Source: Anthoceros angustus (Eukaryota > Streptophyta > Anthocerotopsida > Anthocerotales > Anthocerotaceae). From it: 64,000 nt of DNA. Below the pieces are notes generated by a model, which saw only the letters and a list, made by a program, of their open reading frames with translations, was not told the origin of the DNA and did not search any database. Shown here piece by piece: positions 11,185-21,240 of the stretch; within the stretch, counting starts at the first letter, position 1; every line of letters starts with the position of its first letter. The stretch spans positions 1,178,001 to 1,242,000 of the forward strand of contig MU008164.1 of assembly GCA_010909165.1 (NCBI GenBank), read 5' to 3'. The position numbers and the translations under genes are program-made.

Positions 11185-12145
11185 CTACATTTCTTCATAG
11201 CTTGAGAACCAAGGCCGATTGTAGGTGAAGTGTTGAGATGCTCCAGAGTCGAGGTACAAACTCTCATCCTTCTTTGATGGGAGTTGTCGTACTCTTTCTA
11301 CGGTTGAGACAGCGAAAAGATGTTCTTCCTTCTCACTCACTTGATTGGCTTGTGACTCCTTTCCCTTCTTCTTCAAGTCAGCCAACCTTGTCCTACAATC
11401 CTTGGCATAGTGATTAGGCTTTTTGCAATAATGGCAAGTACCCCACACCTTTTTCTTCGCACCTTTCTCCTTCGATCCTTCTTCAGAGTTGGCTTGTGAA
11501 GTCTTCCCACGTGTTGTTCCCTTCTTTGAGAAGAGCACCGAGACTCCATTCTCTTCTTTCTTGAAGGAATTCTCTAGCTCCTCTTGTAGGAGCAACCCAA
11601 CCACCTCATCCAACATTGGTGGTTTGTCGCTTGGACGCATCACTACCATAGTTCTGAAGGCCAACACAAATTGCTTGTATGCGGATGGTAAGCTACTTAG
11701 CAACACCACGATAACCTTTCTTTCAGAAGGTTTGATGTCCGCCGCCCTCATTTGATCCACCAAGTTCTTCAACTTGTTGACGTGTTGTTGAATGGTTTCA
11801 CCCTCGACCATCTTGAAATTGGCAAATTGTTGCTCCAACATCCAGCATCTCATTCACCAAGCTCTTCTTCTTATACGTGTTGCAGAGGGTTATCCACGCC
11901 ACTTTTGATGTTGCACACTCACTCAATTGAGAGAGTATGGCATCGGACACATTGAGGAGAATCGTGGCCAACGCTCGTCCATCTTTCTCGGTGTCCGCTT
12001 CGGTGGGTGTTTCTCCGAGGCCATTGTCGACAAACTTCCATAATCCTCGGTTGATGAGAAGCATCTTCAGATTTAACTTCCACAATGTGAAGTTCGTGCC
12101 TCCAAACTTCTCCACTAGACGTGTCTCCATGCTTGTTGACGCCAT
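11185..12145 (-). pseudogene. Copia gag and protease
   Basis: The first ATG of the polyprotein is at 12145 (MASTSMETRLVEK, then GTNFTLWKLNLKMLL, the N-terminal gag domain). Gag continues with LSECATSKVAWITL and, after a frameshift near 11850, with the gag UBN2-like stretch around QQHVNKLKNLVDQMRAADI. A CCHC zinc knuckle (CHYCKKPNHYAKDC) lies at about 11400-11440. The aspartic protease active site is LDSGASQHF near 11225-11255. The sequence frays after 11185 and resumes with the pre-integrase segment near 10900. Confidence 0.92.
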
Positions 12146-12397
12146 GCCTAGTTTCCCTACAATTGATCTTGAAGACCAAAGCACCTCACTCACATGCACT
12201 ACAAAGTTTATTGCACACAACTTCTCACAAGCACAAGGCTAGGAACTATGCAGCAGGACGTGTCTCCATGCTTGTTGTCGCCATGCCTAGTTTCACGACA
12301 TTTGATCTTGAAGACCAAAGCACCTCACTCACATGCACTACAAAGTTTATTGCACACAACTTCTCACAAGCACAAGGCTAAGAACTATGCAATAGGT
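12115..12397. repeat. Tandem duplication (about 139 bp x2) over the gag start
   Basis: Two copies, starting near 12119 and 12258 at CGTGTCTCCATGCTTGTTG and each ending AACTATGCA, differ at only a few bases. The first copy contains the gag ATG, so the Copia leader is duplicated. Confidence 0.9.
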
Positions 12398-12454
12398 CTT
12401 GACTCAAGAACCTAGATAATAGTGCAATGAGGACTCTACAAGGCTCTTCAACAT

Positions 12455-12468
12455 GGCTCTGAACCACA
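12455..12468 (-). promoter_or_regulatory. Primer binding site for initiator tRNA-Met, damaged
   Basis: Directly inside the 5' LTR the minus strand reads TGTGGTTCAGAGCC. The canonical Copia site is TGGTATCAGAGC, so one A is missing. This would weaken priming. Confidence 0.7.
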
Positions 12469-12470
12469 AT

Positions 12471-12849
12471 TGGAAAAGAGCTGAGCCTTTATAGAGAGGG
12501 AACACAACACTCCCATACAATATGGGTTATATGCACTAGGCACACTAGATACTATCACACAAGCACACAAGAACACTTGCACACACCGCATCCCACGAGT
12601 AGGTGGGCTTGGCCTTATATAGTCATAGCCTTGAATCCTATTGGTTACTTGACCTTGAGTCCTATTGGTCACTTGACCTTGAATCCTTCTTGTCATTTGA
12701 CTTGCCCTTTACTTTTGGGCTTTCTAGAAGATACTTTCTAGAAGATGCATGACTTTCAAGTTTGTTATTTTTAGGACACTCTTCATAACCTATTTTTAGG
12801 GCACTCTTCATAACATATTTTGATATATTGTAATAAATCACTTCTAACA
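12471..12849 (-). repeat. Copia 5' LTR (379 bp)
   Basis: This is the upstream LTR and promoter of the minus-strand element. On the plus strand it begins TGGAAAAG where the other LTR has TGTTAGGAAAAG, so four bases (TTAG) at the terminus are lost. The TATA-like box at 12615-12621 is slightly changed. Confidence 0.93.
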
Positions 12850-12990
12850 GTATATTCATTTTCTACGAGACTTCAAGAACCCAAGGCTAGCATTGCTGTT
12901 CCTCTGCCTCCCCTTTGGAAGAACTTCCATCACATACGGAATACAAGGTCTCAGCTTTGTGGCACAGCACTAAGTGCACCTATTGGGACA

Positions 12991-13545
12991 TCAACCGGTC
13001 GCATTACTTTCCGGGAAGCTGCCTGCCTGTCTTGCCTCCCTTTTTGCCCTTGGAGATCCGCTTGTTCTTCCTGACTGCCATGCTGCCGAGCTTCGGGAAG
13101 GAAGCAGGCACTGATCGCGTAGCTCCAGGACGGAAACAGGCACTTCTCGGTACGAGGAAAGGTTAGCCGCAGCGCCGGCATCTATGTCCAGACTGTAGTA
13201 CTCCTCCCAGGGTTTCGGAAACACACCGAGCGTCGCGATAAGTAAAGATATGTAGTGTGAAATGACTTCTTCTGATTTAGCCTCACTGAGCTGCCCCTGC
13301 TCACATTGTATGCTTACGGTTTCAGCCGTTGCGTTCCTTGGGTATTCTGCGGGCCTGGATGTAGGGGCTCCTCGACCCATCTGCACATCCTGAGCAGACA
13401 TCTCCTCATCCACCCAACCTGGAATGTAGGACTTGTTTAACATGAGGACTTCCCGGGACTTCCTATGCCGGAAGTCAGAGCATTTCGTATGTTGTCCAAG
13501 CATATGGTCCAGAAAAAACTGCCGGCACACAATTTCCTGGTGCAA
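12991..13545 (-). CDS. Hypothetical open frame, possibly an exon
   Basis: A 184-codon minus frame with mixed composition (MHQEIVCRQFFLDHML..., WEEYYSLDIDAGAAANL). It is not repetitive and has balanced codon use, so it may be an exon of a divergent unknown gene next to the panC relic. It starts close to the Copia right LTR, and I recognise no domain. It could also be chance. Confidence 0.3.
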   Translation of the reverse strand: MHQEIVCRQFFLDHMLGQHTKCSDFRHRKSREVLMLNKSYIPGWVDEEMSAQDVQMGRGAPTSRPAEYPRNATAETVSIQCEQGQLSEAKSEEVISHYISLLIATLGVFPKPWEEYYSLDIDAGAAANLSSYREVPVSVLELRDQCLLPSRSSAAWQSGRTSGSPRAKREARQAGSFPESNATG

Positions 13546-13874
13546 CCTCTCACCTGCCAGACACTCTTTTGGATGAGCTCCCGCCCTGAATGAGAAAAAT
13601 GCGACAGGCAGCCCTGATCGGCAGAAGTATTCTGTCCCTGTTTGATTCCGTGTTTAGGGCATCGATCGACCCAAACCCAAACCCCTAAACCCCGAAGGAG
13701 ATGAAAATGAGGAAGTGAAAGCCTCTGTTTGCCATGCAGAGCAGGGCAGTAGCCTATCTCACCAATTGAGATCGTAACAGGAAGGAAAGATTCAAGACGA
13801 GGGGAGTCGCAATTTTGTACAATTCACAGGTTTCATTGAAGCTGGACTCCAGCAGCGGAAGGGAGAGCGGAGGC

Positions 13875-14126
13875 ATGGAAATAATCAGGGATAAGAAGCT
13901 GATGAGAGATTGGTCGCGGAAGCAGAAAGCGGCAGGCACGACCGTGGCATTGGTGCTTACTATGGGATTTCTGCATGAAGGTCATCTTTCTCTTGTGAGG
14001 GAGGCCAGGCTGCGCGCGGATGTTGTGGTGCGTTCTGTGTACGTGAATCCAAGCCAGTTTGTTTCGAGCAGACTTAGCTTCGTATTACAAAGACCTGGAA
14101 GGAGACATCAAAAAATTAAAGGTCCT
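13875..14126 (+). pseudogene. panC: Pantothenate synthetase (panC) fragment, first part only
   Basis: Pantothenate synthetase joins pantoate and beta-alanine (vitamin B5). From the ATG at 13875 the frame reads [16 protein letters not shown], then [18 protein letters not shown] and VYVNPSQF. These are the N-terminal nucleotide-binding motifs of the family (normally PTMGxLHEGH). Two faults are visible: Pro to Leu in the PTMG motif, and a frame slip near 14065, after which the correct sequence ([20 protein letters not shown]) continues in another frame up to a possible splice donor AG|GTGATC at about 14132. No later exons are found before the minisatellite, so this is a truncated, broken copy. 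Confidence 0.85.
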
Positions 14127-14429
14127 GCTCAGGTGATCTTACAGCCCAATGCCTTAGTCCTTGCCACGTTTAGTCCATCTCACGGATGCCTGGTTTGCCT
14201 GTCTGCGTGAGGTGTCTGCTTTCTCGGTTGTTTATTCATCCACTTTTTTGAATCTTCCAGCCATTGAATTTGGAAGCAGTGTTCAATCCGTAACATCTCT
14301 ATGTCCGAGCTGAATCGAGGAAATCGACCAATCGATCTTTATGCTGCTTCAAGCAGCAGCTGCTTGCTTTCGTGAATAGCTGGCGCGACTTCGAAGCTGG
14401 AATGCCGGCCTGCTGCTCAACAGGGGCAT

Positions 14430-14690
14430 CTAAGACTGCTCCAAGGGCAGCCAGCACTCCTCCTGCTCACCCGGAGCAGCCAGCACTCCTCCTGGTCACC
14501 AGGACCAACCAGCAGTCCTCCTGCTCGCCAGGAGCAGCCAGCCCTCCTCCTCCTCACCAGGAGCAACTAGCAGTCCTCCTGCTCACCGGGAGCAGCCAGC
14601 AGTCCTCCTGCTCACCGGGAGCACCAGCAGTCCTCCTGCTCACCAGGAGCAGCCAGCACTCCTGCTCACCAAGAGCAGCCAGCTCTCCAG
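14430..14690. repeat. GC-rich minisatellite of about 30 bp units
   Basis: About eight imperfect units of the type AGCAGTCCTCCTGCTCACC-AGGAGCAGCC run through 14430-14690. The frames across it (Ser/Ala/Gln/Pro-rich) are repeat artefacts. Confidence 0.85.
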
Positions 14691-14934
14691 ACTCACCAGC
14701 CCGCTCATTGCACGCATCTGCTATATTTCTCCTCCAAGAGCCACCCCACCAGAGCACGCTTGTTGGCCACAAGTCTGTGGCAGTCCACTACCAGTTACAA
14801 TTTGACACTGGACTGTTAACAGGTGGTCGTCGTTGGAGCTCCATGTTGAGCTTGTCCAGCCTTGAACGGACTGGACATTGGGAGATGCTGGCATTGTCGT
14901 GGACATGTTGCCAGCCAAAGCCCTAGAGACATGG

Positions 14935-15165
14935 ACAGCCATGATCTTGCAGTAGGTTTGCAAGCCTTGTCATGTTTGTAAGGCTGCTCGAGGGATGAGC
15001 GAGCATCAGAGCCACACATGAAGGGACGCTGCTTCACTCTCACATTCGCGAAAGGGGGCTGGAAGCGGACCTGGTGCTTGGGAATGCTCTTGGAGACATG
15101 TATGCTGAATGTGGCAGCTTAGAAGCTGCCCGCACTGTCTTTGACCGGCATGCATAAATTTGCCA
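14935..15165 (+). pseudogene. PPR gene fragment
   Basis: The plus strand at about 15055-15155 reads LEADLVLGNALGDMYAECGS then LEAARTVFDRHA, a typical PLS-type PPR pair. A decayed TWTAMI-like piece (TCMDSHDL frame) lies just before. It is isolated and ends at a stop. Another dead PPR copy. Confidence 0.75.
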
Positions 15166-15321
15166 TGACCAAACCGGATAGCGTGCACGACCTTCGTCAA
15201 CACTCTTAACGCCTCTAGTAGCACAGGAGCCGTCCGTTTGTCTAGAGACGAGGGTGAAGGCTTCGAAAGACTGCCGACAAAAAGCTACGCTCCGACGGTC
15301 GTGGAATGCTTGAGTGAGTGG

Positions 15322-15606
15322 CTACGGCCAGCATAATGAGTGCTCCCAGGCCGTACAATGGTTTTCAGCAAATGCAGCAGCAAGGCAGGCGAATCGGATA
15401 GAAGAATCCAGCGTTTTGAACAACCCGGAGCTTCCCCGCCGCAGTGCGCACAATACACTTTGCAAATCTTGCAAACAGACCTCTACTTCCATGGCGCCTC
15501 CCAGCTCCGCCTCCTCACAGAGCCTGGTCAGCTGCTCCATGGAGTGCCTGACGGCAGCCTGGGTTGCTCCTTGCGCAAGATTCCATGATCCATCAACTCG
15601 TGGCAC
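15322..15606 (-). CDS. Hypothetical open frame
   Basis: A 95-codon helical minus frame (SMEQLTRLCEEAELGG, VCLQDLQSVLCALRRG, SIRFACLAAAFAE) with GC-rich, non-repetitive codons like the genuine genes of this genome. It could be an exon of an unknown or decayed gene. I cannot name a family. 15166-15321 and 15607-16390 hold nothing else I can support. Confidence 0.25.
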   Translation of the reverse strand: MPRVDGSWNLAQGATQAAVRHSMEQLTRLCEEAELGGAMEVEVCLQDLQSVLCALRRGSSGLFKTLDSSIRFACLAAAFAENHCTAWEHSLCWP

Positions 15607-16217
15607 TTCCCTTCCCGCGCAAGAAGCGCACAGATCGAGCTTGCTTGGTCACCACGTTTCCGCAATCACAAGCTGCCAGGACTTTCCATCTCCTTCCCTC
15701 GCGCTCAGGGTAGACTCGATCCGGGCTGGAGGCTTCGCGTTGTTGCAGATGCTGGTGATCATGAACTCGGCAACGGATCATGCCAGCAGCACAAATTCCG
15801 AGACTCGCGGATATGTACAGTTCCAGAACTTCCCGGTTGTTCCAATTATGCGTAGCTTTCAATTTAGGTGGAGCCCTAGAATGGCATGTATGTACAAGAA
15901 GAAGAAAAGTCTATTATTTTTTACTAACTCGGCACTTCCAATGAACTTCTTTTAATGTCACTTATTGAAAGGAGGATAGAAAAGTTTATTATAGTTCAAG
16001 TCTTAAGTCTTAAGATATATCAGTTACTATTATGCACATATTTCAACATCTGTTATATGGCTATCTATAGATATTTTCTTCGTAAGAATTTAAATAATAA
16101 CATAAAATGTATATAATATAAATATATAAAACTATATATATAAGTATCATATTCTGGATATAGAATTTGAAAAGTTGTGATGATGATAGATTCTAAATTA
16201 GGGTCCTAATTCTCTCC

Positions 16218-16225
16218 TATAAAAA
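16218..16225 (+). promoter_or_regulatory. Putative TATA box of the RING gene
   Basis: TATAAAAA lies 172 bases before the ATG at 16397 in an AT-rich upstream region. It is a sequence match only. Confidence 0.4.
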
Positions 16226-16396
16226 CCTGGTCCATGTCTCTTATTTGTAAAGACTTTTAGTCTAGAGCTATACTTCAAAACTTAATTTTTGTAGACTTGT
16301 TGTTTTGAGGTTATTTTTCTGCGATAAGTTCACATATTCTTCATCTCATATAGCTCAAACTATAGGTCTTTATTTTGCTTTTACAAAGCTCATATA

Positions 16397-17119
16397 ATGG
16401 ACATCATCTTGGTATTTGAACTTCTTATTGGAGTTTTAATGTTCATGTTGCCAATAGAACCAGTTCTCGCAGTAAGAGTACCAAGAGTATTAACAATACC
16501 CATTGACACACCCATCGGACCAAGAACACTAGCTAGCGCACCAATGCCAATAATAGTTACCACGCTGCCAACGTCACAATTTGACCTCAGACCACCACAA
16601 TTTGAGAAACTATCACTTTTAATTCCACCCTTGATACTATTATTGAACGGTATTGTTCTAGTAATGTGCACACTTTGTGGATGTAGACGTAATCACCAAC
16701 GTCTTGACCAAAACAATTTGGAAAAAATCATTCCATGCATATTATACAAGAAAGAAGACGGTGTAAATGAAGAATGTTCCATATGTTTAGAAACGTTTGA
16801 GAACACAGAAGAAGTGAGAAGATTATCAACTTGTTCTCATTTATTCCATCGTAAATGTATTGATACTTGGTTTGCAACATCAACGACTTGTCCCATTGAT
16901 AGAAGAAAAGTTGTAATAAGTACGGATACAGATACGGATACGGATACAGATACAGATACAGATATGGATATGGATATGGATATGGATATGGATACAGATA
17001 CGGATACGGATACGGATATCGATATCGATATCGATATCGATATGGGACATGGATATGGATATGGATATGGATACGGATATGAGATCATTATAGAGGAGGC
17101 ACTTTTAGAAAATAATTAA
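16397..17119 (+). CDS. Membrane RING-H2-like protein with expanded Asp-X and Gly-Tyr dipeptide tail
   Basis: A 240-residue single-exon frame. It has a hydrophobic N-terminus (residues 2-20) and a membrane helix (about 73-92, LSLLIPPLILLLNGIVLVM), then a RING-H2-like domain at about 127-168: CSICLETF, then CSHLFHRKCIDTWF, then CPID. This is the architecture of ATL-type E3 ubiquitin ligases. The last zinc ligand is missing: CPID replaces the usual CPxC, so Asp stands in for Cys8, and ligase activity is uncertain. After the RING the protein is a run of Asp-Thr, Asp-Met, Asp-Ile and then Gly-Tyr dipeptides, coded by a hexanucleotide microsatellite, before a unique acidic end (EIIIEEALLENN). The frame is open through the array, which suggests selection or recent expansion. 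Confidence 0.8.
   Translation: MDIILVFELLIGVLMFMLPIEPVLAVRVPRVLTIPIDTPIGPRTLASAPMPIIVTTLPTSQFDLRPPQFEKLSLLIPPLILLLNGIVLVMCTLCGCRRNHQRLDQNNLEKIIPCILYKKEDGVNEECSICLETFENTEEVRRLSTCSHLFHRKCIDTWFATSTTCPIDRRKVVISTDTDTDTDTDTDTDMDMDMDMDMDTDTDTDTDIDIDIDIDMGHGYGYGYGYGYEIIIEEALLENN
16919..17082 (+). repeat. Hexanucleotide microsatellite (GATAYG/GATATC/GGATAT) inside the RING gene
   Basis: About 26 six-base units in blocks: GATACG/GATACA, GATATG, GATACG, GATATC, then GGATAT. The last block is the same hexamer shifted by one base through a GGACAT interruption near 17044, so it encodes Gly-Tyr instead of Asp-Met. Confidence 0.95.
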
Positions 17120-17229
17120 TCTAGCTATATATGCAGTTGTATAAGTTAAGATAGTTTAGTATCTATTTCTTCCTCTCTTTTCACTCCCTCTCTCCCGTGT
17201 GTTAGTATTTTGTTTAGAAAATTTGTATT

Positions 17230-17540
17230 TCAATTAAAGAAGAAACAAAACTGACCTTGTCAATACAACCACTCATGCTCTTCAGGGCACTCTAAATAAT
17301 GAGATTGAGAATGTGTGCAACACATCTAATGTGCATGAACTCCCCACTGTGCGGAACGGTTGCGGCCGCAACCGTTCCGCCATGTTTCACCAGAACAAGG
17401 ACACAACCGGCTAAACAAAGAATAAAGCATATTTTATGGAATATGCCTAGTTTTGCCGCCTGGCAAAACTCAATTTCCCTAGTGCAAAATCTCAGGCTCC
17501 TCGATTCTCGCAATCTGTGAATGCATTTAACGATCCTCAA
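17230..17540 (-). pseudogene. hAT-family transposase fragment
   Basis: The minus strand reads GEFMHIRCVAHILNLII, then a stop, then SALKSMSGCIDKV followed by AAG|GTCAGT, a splice-donor-like end. RC-x-AHILNL followed by IDKV is the diagnostic block of plant hAT/BED transposases (RCxxHILNLIVQxGL...IxxIRxxV). The stop is TAG where CAG (Gln) is expected, a likely C-to-T change. The upstream coding region is missing. Confidence 0.7.
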
Positions 17541-18502
17541 CTGCCATGATTTGTAGCCGCAAAGTAGATATCCGTCCTAATTGTCAATAATCAATGCGGT
17601 CCGACAGCAGGCATCTATACATGATGTTGAGCGGGGCAATCTTTGCGGGTCTCCCTCCTCGAGCACACGGCGTTCTCAACAATTGCGTTTTCACTAGTCA
17701 CGAGCAATGGCAAGCGATCTCAATGCGAGAGGAGGAGTTTTTGATTTGGTGAGCAGCGGACTAGTGACCGATGAAGACATCGGCCATGTGTCCGAGTCGG
17801 ATATCGTGGACTTGGCGGCAGGCCGCAGCAGATGCTAGGCATGGGGTCCACTAGGCAATGTGTCAAATTCCCCGTGGTCGACATTCAAGGCGTTGCGGCA
17901 CCCAGGTAAACCCGGACGTCCGGTGAAAGGCGCTTCTGAAGCCACGACCGGACACGCATCGGTTGGATCAAACCGACTTCTTTGGGTGATACGTTGGGCC
18001 GCAAGTGATGGAGACCTTTACTTGTTTGATCCGGGATGGACTCCGGGCAGGCGGCGGACCGAGCAAATTGCGGCACATGTGGACCGGCATGTCCGAGCTC
18101 GACAACAGCGCCGGGCGGCCCGATATCCACCACCGACAGCGCAACCTCGGCCCACCTCGGCGGCTGCCGGCACTATATACCTGTGTCTGCTCAATCGCGG
18201 TGCCAAGAAATTGGCAAGGATGTTCGCTCGATCCAAATCCACGCGCAGCGGGTGGCTCTGGCGGAAGGTGACAAGGTGGCACCTACAACAAGTCCATGGT
18301 GTGCAAGAGTACCATCAACCTTGTGTCACACCACCGCACGAATGACAACAACGGATTACGGCGAGAGAGTGTTGGTGAGTCTCACAGCTGGTGAGAAGAT
18401 GCATGCGATCGTAGACTTGGTTTCGATTTGGCATTGGGTCATGGAGGACTGCCGAGGCGAGCAGGCGACCAAACGTACGTGATCCAATTGCCTTGTTTGG
18501 AG
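17541..18502. other. Degenerate coding-like DNA, start of the DUF7869-type element
   Basis: The plus strand has a short open frame at 17707-17838 (MASDLNARGGVFDLVSSGL... AAGRSRC). Behind it, overlapping open frames in 17860-18480 have GC-rich codon bias but no recognisable domain. They probably belong to the mobile element whose DUF7869-like part lies at 20.1-21.0 kb. Confidence 0.35.
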
Positions 18503-19875
18503 ATGTCTTGGCACTAGATCACAATGAAGATTTGCGAAATCACGCCCCCTAATCCTAAGTCCGGGGTTGGAGTTGCAATCTCGCGATAGGGTTGTTTGCT
18601 CAACAAAGAACCGTCTTTGCAAGTTAAGCTGGATCATGTCTTGGCGAAGCATTGTCGGCGAAGCTTTCAGCGGACATGAAGAGACAATGTTGTACGAAAA
18701 GTGTTTAGCAAGGCGGGGAATGGCGGTGAAGTCACTTCGTTGTTCTTTTTCCATGACAAAGGGGCGAGCAGCATTTGCAAGACCTTATTGATGTTGTCGA
18801 AGACGAGGAAAGCAGTATGGTGACGGATGGGTGAACAAGCTGCCACATGGGAAGGTTTCAATTTGTGTAAGGGCATTCGCCGAGTTTTGTATTGGTGCAC
18901 TACGATATCGGAATGCGGGCCGGGTGCGAAGGGACTAGGTTTGCCGCCGAGGCGCTGGTAAAATTCAACTTCATACGGATGCAGTCATGTGGATGGATAT
19001 GTTTTCAAAAGAAATGTGGAAAGACTACCCAGAAGTGTTCAACCTAGGATACATTCACAAAAGAGGAGATTTACATTGAGTATGCTAGGCAGCGCTAGAG
19101 CAATTACCACTCATGTTTGTTATAGCTATTTTTGCAAGTCATGGATACGGCATTTCCGTCCGTCAAGATTCCAAGATGCAACCGATTCTCGATGTCTTGG
19201 CACTAGATCACAATGAAGATTTGCCGAAATCTGCTAATCCTAAGTCCGAGGGGTTGGAGTTGCAATCTCGCGATAGGGTTGTTTGCTCAACAAAGAACCG
19301 TCTTTGCAAGGGCTAAAATGGATCATGTCTTGGCGAACATTAGTGTCAGGCGAAGCTTTCATGAAGAGACAATGTTGTACGAAAAGTGTTTAGCAAGGGG
19401 AATGGCGGTGAAGTCACTTCGTTGTTCTTTTTTTCCATGACAAAGGGGCGAGCAGCATTTGCAAGACCTTATTGATGTTGTCGAAGACGAGGAAAGCAGT
19501 ATGGTGACGGATGGGTGAACAAGCGCCACATGGGAAGGTTTCAATTTGTGTAAGGGCATTCCGAGTTTTACAGTATTGGTGCACTACGATATCGGAATGC
19601 GGGCGGGTCAGAAGGGACTAGGTTTGCCGAGGCGCTGGTAAAATTCAACTTCATACGGATGCAGTCATGTGGATGGATATGTTTTCAAAAGAAATGTGGA
19701 AAGACTACCCAGAGAAGTGTTCAACCTCTAGGATACATTCACAAAAGAGGAGATTTACATTGAGTATGCTAGGCTAGAGCAATTACCACTCATGTTTGTT
19801 ATAGCTATTTTTGCAAGTCATGGATACGGCATTTCCGTCGTCAAGATTCCAAGATGCAACCGATTCTCGATTGTC
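18503..19875. repeat. Tandem duplication of about 690 bp
   Basis: Copy 1 starts at about 18503 and copy 2 at about 19192, both with GATGTCTTGGCACTAGATCA. They stay alignable to about 19190 and 19875 (ending AAGATGCAACCGATTCTCGAT). Copies differ mainly by 1-8 base insertions or deletions, with very few substitutions. The coding-like pieces (LDHVLANI, MDMFSKEMWKDYPEVFN, EQLPLMFVIAIFASHGYGIS) are not recognised. Confidence 0.92.
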
Positions 19876-20084
19876 TTGTTGTGAGAAGCTTAAAGCGAAA
19901 ATTAAAAGCAAAGCGAAAGCAAGGTCTGCGTATGAACCGCTCCCTTTTTAAGCACGGATGTCCGGTGATTGCTAGGTGTCCTTTTTCTAGTAGTTGTCGT
20001 GGAAAACCCTAGACCACATTCTTTAGGGTTCATTACAAAGGTTGATGTAGCCGCGCGACTCGGAGTTGTTCGGGGCTGCTATTG

Positions 20085-21240
20085 ACGATGGCACTTATGC
20101 GGTATGTGCGGATAGACTTAGGGAACTCCTCAATTACCACCGGATCAACAATGATGGAGCGGGCGAAATGGCAAAGCATCGCGGCAAGTGTATGGCTCAA
20201 CCGACCAAGTACAGGGATTGCGATAGATGGTATGGACCAAAAGAAAACCGAGTTGCCTCATTTCCATGAGTGCCCAAAGATGTGGATAGTCTTTGCTCTC
20301 GTCTCATCCATGTGGTTGGAGTTTTGGTGTTTAACAAATACATGAGAACTTATGTTTACGAGCTATCCAAATCATGAAATGACCCTAACGGACAATTGCC
20401 GTAGTCCAGCATGTTATTAACGGATGGGAGGGCCAGTTGCCTCAAACTCTTTACTGCGGATGGACAATACAAATGCCGTAATAAGAACTAAGAAGTGTTG
20501 GCGTATTGCGCCATGTTAGTGGACCGAGGTATTTTCAAGAAGGTGAAACTAGGATTTCTAATTGTTGGCCATACCCATGATCGATTGATCAAATGTTTTC
20601 CGTTTTTACATTGTGCTAAATCGAAGGAGGCCTACACCTTGCGGAGCTAATCGGTTGCCTTGAGAGGGCTTATACTCGACACCAAAGATCTATCTTATGA
20701 AAGAGGTGCCCAACTTTAAGCAATATTTGTGGCACAGGGGTCCGTCTGCAACATTTACTCTCCATAATCACAGTTTCCAACATCGCTTTAAAATCACTCA
20801 TGAAGAGTTGCCTAGTCATGTGTTTGTAGCGGTCACGAGGTGCAAGCTTTTCCATCCCGCGCATTGGAGCCAGATGGTGGTGTTCAATTGCGGATGGAGT
20901 CCCGAGAGGAGATTATTGCGGCTCCACTCACTCGCAGTCGTAAAATCCAAGGGCCAAAGAGAACATGCGTGCGGCTGATAGGGCTATCGGGAGTGGAAGA
21001 CAACAGACGTTTAAGAACTTCCAAAGTCTTCAATGGTCATCGGCTACTTTGGTGGGATGGTTTTGGGAAGAGCGATTGGCCATAGCGGGTGTAGTAGCGT
21101 CTGGAGCTCTTCGTCCATTGGACACGACATGGAAATGGTATAACCGGAGGAGCATTCAAGAACCCGCAGTGGCTCTTCCGGATGAAGTGATAGTGGACGC
21201 TACACTTGCGAGGCATATTCGGACATGAGCGAGAGGTTTA
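20085..21240 (+). pseudogene. DUF7869-type mobile-element protein, decayed
   Basis: In successive frames the plus strand gives LPHFHECPKD (20250), MDNTNAV (20465, matching the family QxDNTxxENKN), CAMLVDRGIFKKVKLGFLIV with GHTHDR (20505-20590, matching the ALLVxxGxFxxVxxxFLxVGHTHEDIDQ block), and near 20700 EVPNFKQYL followed by LHNHSFQHRFKIT. This order is typical of the DUF7869 domain of repeated, transposon-like genes in plants and animals. There are many frame breaks, so it is dead. Its downstream part seems to be split by the CACTA insertion at 21,580: the frame MGYDFELTRNK (21550-21580) continues across the excised element as TLSKDTMDIFEEEGLEF at 48,128. Confidence 0.65.

Larger units (their letters stand above)
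6013..12849 (-). mobile_element. Ty1/Copia LTR retrotransposon, nearly full length, inactivated
   Basis: Two LTRs (6013-6416 and 12471-12849) bound a minus-strand gag-pol in the Copia order: gag, protease, integrase, reverse transcriptase, RNase H. The left LTR starts TGTTAG and ends CTAACA, a perfect terminal inverted repeat. Next to the LTRs are a polypurine tract (plus-strand complement CTCCCACTC, 6417-6425) and a decayed initiator-Met tRNA primer site. Without the 1.7 kb insertion at 7844-9560 the element is about 5.1 kb, normal for Copia. The flanks GCAAT (left) and GTATA (right) do not match, so no target duplication is visible; rearrangement or mutation must have occurred. Frameshifts and stops in gag and RT make it non-autonomous now. 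Confidence 0.95.
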
